NCBI GenBank assembly: GCA_031291595.1 | Contig: JARLIU010000175.1 | Location: 1-33,464 of the forward strand | Reading direction: 5' to 3' | DNA length: 33,464 nucleotides | Source: Ancalomicrobiaceae bacterium | Lineage (GTDB): Bacteria; Pseudomonadota; Alphaproteobacteria; Rhizobiales; Ancalomicrobiaceae | Shown here: positions 27,923-33,464 of the stretch, in pieces | Position numbering within the stretch: the stretch's first letter is position 1 | Layout of the letters: every line of letters starts with the position of its first letter | Translations under genes and position numbers: made by a program | Notes under the pieces: model-generated | What the model saw: the letters and a program-made list of their open reading frames with translations, nothing else | What the model was told of the DNA's origin: nothing | The model's database searches: none

Positions 27923-27941
27923 GGTCTATCTCGCCTAGTCG

Positions 27942-28220
27942 TCACTTTGATGGAGCTTGCAACCGTCGGCCGCGAACGCAGCGCACAGTTGTCGGCTCCT
28001 TATCGATGTCCTTGGAACCGACCGAGCACACACATCCCCGGCCCTCAAAGACGTCAAAACCACCGTTTTTCATCAGCACGTTACCGGATTGCACGAACCC
28101 CTTTTTCGGATGCTCGAAACTGAACCCGGCCTCATACCTCCGACAACCGACCTCTCCCGCCTCGGCGCCCGATCCGTAGATGGGAAGAAGCGCCAGGACC
28201 AAAGCGGCCGACACGTTCAC
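27942..28220 (-). CDS. Small secreted Cys-containing protein between nuoD and nuoE
   Basis: A 92-residue protein with a GTG start whose first bases overlap the nuoD stop (GTGA) and with GAGG 7 bases upstream, so it is likely translationally coupled to nuoD. Residues about 1-22 form a signal peptide ([12 protein letters not shown], small residues up to AEAG). The mature part of about 70 residues has four cysteines ([15 protein letters not shown]), a [20 protein letters not shown] segment and a basic C-terminus, suggesting a disulphide-bonded periplasmic domain. I do not recognise the family. Its GC content is about 60% against about 68-70% in nuoE. Export of its product makes a direct role in the cytosolic arm unlikely. 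Confidence 0.68.
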   Translation of the reverse strand: MNVSAALVLALLPIYGSGAEAGEVGCRRYEAGFSFEHPKKGFVQSGNVLMKNGGFDVFEGRGCVCSVGSKDIDKEPTTVRCVRGRRLQAPSK

Positions 28221-29407
28221 CTGTCCACCTCGCCGAACACGATGTCGAGCGACCCGAGGATTGCCGAGACGTCCGCCAGCATGTGGCCGCGATTCATGAA
28301 GTCCATCGCCGACAGATGCGCGAACCCGGGAGCGCGGATCTTGCAGCGATACGGCTTGTTCGTACCGTCGGCGACGAGATAGACGCCGAATTCGCCCTTC
28401 GGCGCTTCGACGGCGGCATAGATCTCGCCTTCCGGCACATGGAAGCCTTCGGTATAGAGCTTGAAATGGTGGATCAGCGCTTCCATCGAGCGCTTCATCT
28501 CGCCCCGCTTCGGCGGCACCACCTTGCCGTCGTTCGACGACACCGGCCCGCGGTTTTCAGCCAGGGACAGTTTTTCGACCGCCTGCTGCATGATCTTCAA
28601 CGACTGGCGCATCTCTTCCATGCGGATGAGGTAGCGATCGTAGCAGTCGCCGTTCTTGCCGACCGGAACGTCGAAATCGAACTCCGGGTAGCACTCGTAA
28701 GGCTGCGACTTGCGCAGATCCCAGGCGGCGCCCGAACCGCGCACCATGACGCCGGAAAAGCCCCAGGCCCAGGCTTCCGCCAGGCTGACGACGCCGATGT
28801 CGACGTTGCGCTGCTTGAAGATGCGGTTGTCGGTGAGGAGCCCCTCGAGGTCGTCGAGGGTCTTGGAACATTGCGGGATGAACTTGCCGATGTCCTCGAC
28901 CAGCTTATCGGGCAGGTCCTGATGCACCCCACCGACGCGGAAGTAGGCGGCATGCATGCGCGACCCCGAGGCCCGCTCATAGAACACCATCAGCTTCTCG
29001 CGCTCCTCGAAACCCCACAACGGCGGGGTGAGCGCGCCGACGTCCATCGCCTGCGTGGTGACGTTCAGCATGTGCGACAGAATGCGGCCGATCTCGCAGT
29101 AGAGCACCCGGATCAGCTGGCCGCGCCTGGGCACCTCGATCTTCAGCAGCCGTTCGGCGGCGAGCGCGAAGGCGTGCTCCTGGTTCATCGGCGCCACATA
29201 GTCGAGCCGGTCGAAATACGGCGTCGCCTGGGTGTAGGTCTTGGCCTCGATCAGCTTCTCGGTGCCGCGGTGCAGGAGTCCGATGTGAGGATCGACGCGC
29301 GTGACAACTTCGCCGTCAAGCTCGAGCACCAGACGCAAAACGCCATGCGCCGCCGGGTGTTGCGGGCCGAAGTTGATGTTGAAGTTGCGGATTTCGGCCT
29401 CGGCCAT
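28217..29407 (-). CDS. nuoD: NADH-quinone oxidoreductase subunit D
   Basis: A 396-residue, 49-kDa-type subunit that forms the quinone-binding pocket together with NuoB. It starts with the family segment [20 protein letters not shown] at about residues 13-32 and ends [13 protein letters not shown], the expected hydrogenase-like C-terminus. It is a separate gene from nuoC, not fused as in E. coli. The GTG start of the next gene overlaps its stop. nuoC ends 27 bp upstream. Confidence 0.97.
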   Translation of the reverse strand: MAEAEIRNFNINFGPQHPAAHGVLRLVLELDGEVVTRVDPHIGLLHRGTEKLIEAKTYTQATPYFDRLDYVAPMNQEHAFALAAERLLKIEVPRRGQLIRVLYCEIGRILSHMLNVTTQAMDVGALTPPLWGFEEREKLMVFYERASGSRMHAAYFRVGGVHQDLPDKLVEDIGKFIPQCSKTLDDLEGLLTDNRIFKQRNVDIGVVSLAEAWAWGFSGVMVRGSGAAWDLRKSQPYECYPEFDFDVPVGKNGDCYDRYLIRMEEMRQSLKIMQQAVEKLSLAENRGPVSSNDGKVVPPKRGEMKRSMEALIHHFKLYTEGFHVPEGEIYAAVEAPKGEFGVYLVADGTNKPYRCKIRAPGFAHLSAMDFMNRGHMLADVSAILGSLDIVFGEVDR

Positions 29408-29434
29408 TTCGTGGCTTCCTCGTCAGTGCCGCGT

Positions 29435-30070
29435 TCAGTTCGACTTCGTCGCCTTCTCATCCCCCGGAAGGACGTAGTCGGTGCCCTCCCACGGGCTCAA
29501 GAAATCGAAGTTGCGGAATTCCTGATTGAGCCGCACCGGCTCGTAGACGACCCGCTTCTCTTCCTCGTCGTAGCGCACCTCGACGAAGCCGGTCATCGGG
29601 AAGTCCTTGCGCAAGGGATGTCCGTCGAAGCCGTAGTCGGTGAGGATGCGGCGGAGATCGTGGTGGCCGGAGAACAGGATGCCGTAGAGGTCGTAGGCCT
29701 CGCGCTCGAACCAGTCGGCGCCGGGGAAGACGGTGGTCGCCGACGGGACGGCGTTCGTCTCGTCGGTCGTCACCCGCACGCGGACACGGACGTTGTTGTA
29801 GGGCGACAGCAGATGATAGACGACGTCGAAGCGCTCCGGCCGCCCCGGATAGTCGACCCCGGCGATGTCGGTGAAACTGACGAAGCGGCAGCGGCGGTCG
29901 TCGCGCAGGAAGGCGAGCACGTCGACGATTACCTCGCGCCTGGCCTCCAGCGTCAGCATGTCGACGCCTTGTGCAAAGCCCGTGAGCTTGTCGCCCAGCG
30001 CCGCGGCGATATAGGGGCCCAAGGATCCAGCACCGGGGGCTTCGACCGTCGCCTCAACCGTGTCGCTCAT
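29435..30070 (-). CDS. nuoC: NADH-quinone oxidoreductase subunit C
   Basis: A 211-residue, 30-kDa-type subunit of the complex I peripheral arm, structural next to NuoD. The family signature is clear: [16 protein letters not shown], then [20 protein letters not shown], with His in place of the frequent Pro in GHPDL. The C-terminus [12 protein letters not shown] precedes a short polar tail. ATG 30070 has AGGGTGA about 9 bases upstream. It is separated from nuoB by 123 bp containing GC-rich inverted repeats. Confidence 0.96.
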   Translation of the reverse strand: MSDTVEATVEAPGAGSLGPYIAAALGDKLTGFAQGVDMLTLEARREVIVDVLAFLRDDRRCRFVSFTDIAGVDYPGRPERFDVVYHLLSPYNNVRVRVRVTTDETNAVPSATTVFPGADWFEREAYDLYGILFSGHHDLRRILTDYGFDGHPLRKDFPMTGFVEVRYDEEEKRVVYEPVRLNQEFRNFDFLSPWEGTDYVLPGDEKATKSN

Positions 30071-30193
30071 CGCGTCATCACCCTAAGTCTGGGCGACCGG
30101 GGTCGCCTGGGTCTGGACGGCGGGACCGCCGCTTGGAACTTGACACTCCTGTGCCCGCGGCCCGCCGATCGGCCAGCCGCGGACCGGACGACG
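30071..30193. repeat. GC-rich hairpins in the nuoB-nuoC spacer
   Basis: This 123-bp intercistronic stretch holds two adjacent perfect inverted repeats: GGCGACC-GG-GGTCGCC at 30092-30107 and CGGCGG-GA-CCGCCG at about 30118-30131, plus separated CCGCGG boxes further right. No T-run follows on either strand. Such structures may set mRNA processing or differential stability between nuoAB and nuoC onward. Confidence 0.4.
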
Positions 30194-30775
30194 TCACCGT
30201 TCGATGGTGCCGGTACGCCGGATCTTCTTTTGCAGCAGCAACACGCCGTAGAGCAGCGCTTCGGCAGTCGGCGGGCAGCCCGGGACATAGATGTCGACCG
30301 GCACGATACGATCGCACCCCCGGACCACCGAATAGGAATAGTGATAGTAGCCGCCGCCGTTGGCACACGACCCCATGGAGATGACGTAGCGCGGCTCCGG
30401 CATCTGGTCGTAGACCTTGCGGAGCGCCGGGGCCATCTTGTTGGTGAGCGTACCGGCGACGATCATCACGTCCGACTGGCGCGGCGAACCGCGCGGGGCG
30501 AAGCCGAAGCGCTCGACGTCGTAGCGCGGCATGGAGAGCTGCATCATCTCCACTGCGCAGCAGGCCAGACCGAAGGTCATCCACATCAGCGAGCCGGTGC
30601 GCGCCCAGGTGATCAGGTCGTCTGCCGCCGCGACCAGGAACCCCTTGTCGGCGAGCTGCGCGTTGACGTCGAGGAAGAACGGATCATTGGCGCCGACGGG
30701 CTTGCCGGTCGAAGGATCGATGATCCCCTTGGGCTTGTCGGCGACGAGCGGCTCAGACGGCGCGATCAATCCCAT
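30194..30775 (-). CDS. nuoB: NADH-quinone oxidoreductase subunit B (cluster N2)
   Basis: A 193-residue, 20-kDa-type subunit that carries cluster N2, the last iron-sulphur centre before quinone. All ligand cysteines are present: the tandem pair in [10 protein letters not shown], one in GSCANGGG, and one in [14 protein letters not shown]. The first ~35 residues are an alphaproteobacterial N-terminal extension. ATG 30775 ([10 protein letters not shown]) has AGGGAG 7 bases upstream and overlaps the nuoA 3' end by 10 bases; longer frames would lie inside nuoA. Confidence 0.97.
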   Translation of the reverse strand: MGLIAPSEPLVADKPKGIIDPSTGKPVGANDPFFLDVNAQLADKGFLVAAADDLITWARTGSLMWMTFGLACCAVEMMQLSMPRYDVERFGFAPRGSPRQSDVMIVAGTLTNKMAPALRKVYDQMPEPRYVISMGSCANGGGYYHYSYSVVRGCDRIVPVDIYVPGCPPTAEALLYGVLLLQKKIRRTGTIER

Positions 30776-31131
30776 TCGAGCGCTCCCTTCTTCCATTCGT
30801 AGATAAAGCCGAGGGTTAGGATGGCAAGGAACACCATCATCGCCCAGAAGCCGAACTGGCCGACGTGGGAGAAGCTGACCGCCCACGGAAACAGGAAGGC
30901 GACCTCGAGATCGAAGATAATGAACAGGATGGAGACCAGATAGAACCGCACGTCGAACTTCATGCGCGCGTCGTCGAAAGCGTTGAAGCCGCATTCGTAG
31001 GCCGAGAGTTTTTCCGGATCCGGCCGGCTGTAGGCGACGATGAACGGCGCCACCAGCAGGGCCATGCCGATGACACCGGCAACGCCGATGAACACGACGA
31101 TGGGAATGTAATCTTTCAGCAGGTCTGCCAT
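30766..31131 (-). CDS. nuoA: NADH-quinone oxidoreductase subunit A
   Basis: A 121-residue, three-helix subunit of the complex I membrane arm, first gene of the nuo operon. The conserved loop between helices 1 and 2 reads [20 protein letters not shown], including the loop Cys, and the second helix carries the acidic [14 protein letters not shown] 31131 has GAGAGGG about 9 bases upstream. The operon promoter should lie in the 278 bp between this gene and the divergent tRNA; a weak candidate on the minus strand (TTGCGC, 17 bases, TAATCG, about 31257-31229) is not strong enough to call. Confidence 0.96.
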   Translation of the reverse strand: MADLLKDYIPIVVFIGVAGVIGMALLVAPFIVAYSRPDPEKLSAYECGFNAFDDARMKFDVRFYLVSILFIIFDLEVAFLFPWAVSFSHVGQFGFWAMMVFLAILTLGFIYEWKKGALEWD

Positions 31132-31339
31132 GATCTTAGACCCTCTCGGGCGGCGACGGGGAACGACCCCGCGAGAAGCCGTCCGGACGCGACGCAAAGC
31201 ACATCTTGTCGCAGCGCACCGTAGCGGACGATTAGCCTAGCCGTGACGATGGCGCAAGCCCGACCGTCGGGATCATACGCATGGGCGGATGCGCCAAAGG
31301 TCTCGGCTGGGGGAAACTGATTTCGGTTTCGAACGCCGC

Positions 31340-31368
31340 TTGACAAGGGGGGCGTCGGGCCTTAAACG
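31340..31368 (+). promoter_or_regulatory. Putative promoter of tRNA-Asp
   Basis: TTGACA at 31340-31345 followed by 16-17 bases and TTAAAC/TAAACG at 31362-31368. This resembles alphaproteobacterial vegetative promoters of stable RNA genes and ends about 40 bp before the tRNA 5' end. The discriminator is GC-rich. Confidence 0.6.
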
Positions 31369-31409
31369 ACCGGCACTCCGACGCCGGGCCTACCGGCGCC
31401 GGGCGAAAC

Positions 31410-31486
<77 letters not shown>

Positions 31487-31544
31487 TTCCTTGAAAACAA
31501 GGGTTTGGCAAGACATCCCCGAATGTTGCTCTCTTTGAAAAACG

Positions 31545-31567
31545 CCCGGCCCCAGGCCGGGTTTTTT
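31545..31567 (+). terminator. Intrinsic terminator after tRNA-Asp
   Basis: CCCGGCC (31545-31551), CCA loop, GGCCGGG (31555-31561), then six T (31562-31567). A classic short GC stem with a T-run, 58 bp after the tRNA 3' end, with a preceding A-run that would also let it work weakly on the other strand. Confidence 0.85.
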
Positions 31568-31693
31568 CATTCATCGGCTTCGTCAAACTGCATTTTCGCC
31601 GCGGCCGCCGCACGACGACCGGCGCCCCCTTCCCCCACCCCTCCCCTGATGCTATTGCGGGCGCCGAATTCCCCGATCGGCAAAGGTCCGCCC

Positions 31694-33019
31694 ATGATCC
31701 CGCGCTATTCCCGCCCCGAGATGGTTGCCCTGTGGGAGCCGGAGGCGCGGTTCCGCATCTGGTTCGAGATCGAGGCGCATGCGACCGACGCGCTTGCCGA
31801 TTTGGGCGTGGTGCCGAAGGCCGCCGCTGCCGCCATCTGGGAGAAGGCGCGAAACGCCACGTTCGACGTCGACCGCATCGACGAGATCGAGCGGGTGACC
31901 AAGCACGACGTCATCGCGTTCCTGACGCATCTGGCCGAGATCGTCGGGCCGGAGGCGCGATTCGTGCACCAGGGCATGACGTCGTCCGACGTGTTGGACA
32001 CCTGCTTCGCGGTGCAACTGGCCCGCGCCGCCGATATCTTGATCGCCGACGTCGACCGGCTCCTCGCCGCCCTGAAGGCGCGCGCCTACGAGCACAAATT
32101 AACGCCCACCATCGGCCGCAGCCACGGCATCCACGCCGAACCAGTCACCTTCGGGCTGAAACTGGCCGAGGCCTACGCCGAGTTCGCCCGCTCCCGCACC
32201 CGCCTGCTGGCAGCCCGCGCCGAAATCGCCACCTGCGCCATTTCGGGCGCCGTCGGTACCTTCGCCAACATCGATCCGCGCGTCGAAGCCTATGTGGCGG
32301 AGAAGATGGGCCTGACGGTCGAACCGGTGTCGACCCAGGTGATCCCGCGCGACCGCCATGCCATGTACTTTGCCACGCTCGCCGTCGTCGCATCCTCGAT
32401 CGAGCGGCTGTCGATCGAGATTCGCCACTTGCAGCGCACCGAGGTGCTGGAAGCCGAGGAATTTTTCTCGCCCGGCCAGAAGGGCTCCTCGGCCATGCCG
32501 CACAAGCGCAACCCGGTGCTGACCGAGAACCTGACCGGCCTTGCCCGCATGGTGCGCAGCTATGCCCTGCCGGCAATGGAGAACGTGGCGCTCTGGCATG
32601 AACGCGACATCTCGCATTCCTCGGTCGAGCGCATGATCGGTCCGGACGCCACCGTCACCCTCGACTTCGCCCTCAACCGGCTTGCCGGCGTCGTCGAAAA
32701 GCTGGTGGTCTATCCGGAGCGCATGGCGCTGAACCTCGACAAACTCGGCGGCCTCGTGCATTCGCAGCGCATTCTCCTGGCTCTCACCCAAGCAGGCGTG
32801 TCGCGCGAGGAGGCCTACGCGCTGGTGCAGCGCAACGCCATGAAGGTATGGGATAGTTACCAGAAGACCGGCACTGCGACGGTCGACTTCCTTGCCGAAT
32901 TGCTCGCCGATCCGGATGTGCGCAAGGCCCTGTCCGAGGCCGACATCCGCGAGAAATTCGACCTCGGTTATCACTTGAAGCACGTCGACGCGATTTTTGC
33001 CCGCGTGTTTGGGGAATGA
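31694..33019 (+). CDS. purB: Adenylosuccinate lyase
   Basis: A 441-residue fumarase/aspartase-superfamily enzyme acting twice in purine synthesis: it cleaves SAICAR to AICAR and adenylosuccinate to AMP, releasing fumarate. The superfamily signature loop is GSSAMPHKRNP at residues 264-274, with the catalytic serine; the HQGMTSSDVLDT and IGRSHGIHAEP segments (catalytic His) are also present. Length fits the B. subtilis-type PurB. ATG 31694 (MIPRYSRPEM) has AAAGG 7 bases upstream; the longer open frame runs back over the tRNA terminator and is not coding. Its stop overlaps the next gene's start. Confidence 0.96.
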   Translation: MIPRYSRPEMVALWEPEARFRIWFEIEAHATDALADLGVVPKAAAAAIWEKARNATFDVDRIDEIERVTKHDVIAFLTHLAEIVGPEARFVHQGMTSSDVLDTCFAVQLARAADILIADVDRLLAALKARAYEHKLTPTIGRSHGIHAEPVTFGLKLAEAYAEFARSRTRLLAARAEIATCAISGAVGTFANIDPRVEAYVAEKMGLTVEPVSTQVIPRDRHAMYFATLAVVASSIERLSIEIRHLQRTEVLEAEEFFSPGQKGSSAMPHKRNPVLTENLTGLARMVRSYALPAMENVALWHERDISHSSVERMIGPDATVTLDFALNRLAGVVEKLVVYPERMALNLDKLGGLVHSQRILLALTQAGVSREEAYALVQRNAMKVWDSYQKTGTATVDFLAELLADPDVRKALSEADIREKFDLGYHLKHVDAIFARVFGE

Positions 33020-33426
33020 CGACGCGCCAGTCGCTCGGACTGATGACCTACCTCGTCCGCGACACCGACGAGGCGATCGGCTGGTTCGTTGAGAAACTTG
33101 GCTTCGATCTCATCGAGGATTCGCCGCAAGGCGACGGCAAGCGCTGGGTCGTGGTGCGCCCCAAGGGCGGCGGCGTCACCGGGGCCGCCCTCCTCCTCGC
33201 CAAGGCTGTAACGCCCGAGCAGGAAGCCGCGATCGGCAACCAGTCCGGCGGCCGCGTCTTCCTGTTCCTGACGACCGACGACTTCGACCGCGACCACGCC
33301 GCCATGCTGGCGGCCGGCATTACCTTCCGCGAAGCGCCGCGCGACGAACCCTACGGCAAGGTCGCGGTGTTTGAGGACCTTTATGGCCAGGGCTGGGACC
33401 TGATCGAGCCGAAGATGGCCGGCTAA
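33016..33426 (+). CDS. VOC family protein (glyoxalase/bleomycin-resistance fold)
   Basis: A 136-residue protein with the paired beta-alpha-beta-beta-beta modules of the VOC superfamily: LGLMTYLVRDTDEAIGWFVE at residues about 7-26 and VFLFLTTDDFDRDHAAMLAA in the second half, ending YGQGWDLIEPK. Its first module lacks the usual N-terminal metal-ligand His (it reads LMTYLVRD), so it may not be a metalloenzyme of the glyoxalase I type. The ATG overlaps the purB stop (ATGA), indicating translational coupling. The substrate is unknown. 33427-33464 holds nothing recognisable. Confidence 0.82.
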   Translation: MTTRQSLGLMTYLVRDTDEAIGWFVEKLGFDLIEDSPQGDGKRWVVVRPKGGGVTGAALLLAKAVTPEQEAAIGNQSGGRVFLFLTTDDFDRDHAAMLAAGITFREAPRDEPYGKVAVFEDLYGQGWDLIEPKMAG

Positions 33427-33464
33427 TATCGACGGCTCCTCTCTTCGATTCGTTCACCGAGGCA

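Noticed and set aside
28283-30802. 839-codon open frame on the plus strand opposite nuoD, nuoC and nuoB
   Set aside because: It is antisense to certain complex I genes, is rich in His/Asp/Arg/Glu without any domain, and is the expected mirror of GC-rich codon use.

Overview
The window reads as chromosomal housekeeping DNA from a high-GC alphaproteobacterium, most likely of the order Hyphomicrobiales (Rhizobiales). The grounds are the short prolyl-tRNA synthetase, a two-domain cold-shock protein, a mitochondrial-type complex I operon, and the block nuoN-birA-rnj-mce-DUF1467-proS-lolC-lolD, which I recall as conserved gene order in that group. I cannot name a genus from the sequence alone.

Layout. 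1-3.1 kb: 5' end of an acylphosphatase gene (minus), then an SDR oxidoreductase and a DUF1007 secreted protein (plus), then PilZ and DUF192 genes (minus). 3.1-6.3 kb: a double cold-shock-domain gene (minus) divergent from gloA (plus); a small secreted-protein gene with a degenerate copy of its 3' end lying just beyond its terminator; an AT-rich divergent promoter region with a palindromic operator; and a MarR-GNAT fusion regulator. 6.4-9.8 kb: lolD, lolC/E and proS (minus), the lipoprotein-release transporter plus prolyl-tRNA synthetase. 9.8-11.2 kb: a gap of about 1.45 kb without a supportable protein gene, with an AT-rich core and a strong intrinsic terminator. 11.2-14.7 kb: DUF1467, mce, rnj, birA (minus). 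14.7-31.1 kb: the complete 14-gene nuo operon for NADH:quinone oxidoreductase (complex I), nuoA to nuoN (minus). Four further genes are packed into it: a small secreted protein (between nuoD and nuoE), a small coiled-coil protein (nuoE/nuoF), a YgeA-like Asp/Glu racemase (nuoG/nuoH) and a small membrane protein (nuoH/nuoI). 31.3-33.4 kb: a tRNA-Asp gene with promoter and terminator, then purB and a VOC-fold protein with overlapping ends (plus).

Most genes overlap or nearly overlap their neighbours (ATGA, GTGA or TGATG junctions), so nuo-birA-rnj and proS-lolC-lolD look translationally coupled. Nothing here is a recognisable defence system, phage, transposon or CRISPR locus. The items most worth following up are the four non-nuo genes embedded in the complex I operon, the histidine-rich insertion near the NuoL N-terminus, the AT-rich orphan region between DUF1467 and proS (a possible sRNA or element remnant), the tandem degenerate copy of the small secreted protein, and the palindrome in front of the MarR-GNAT gene.
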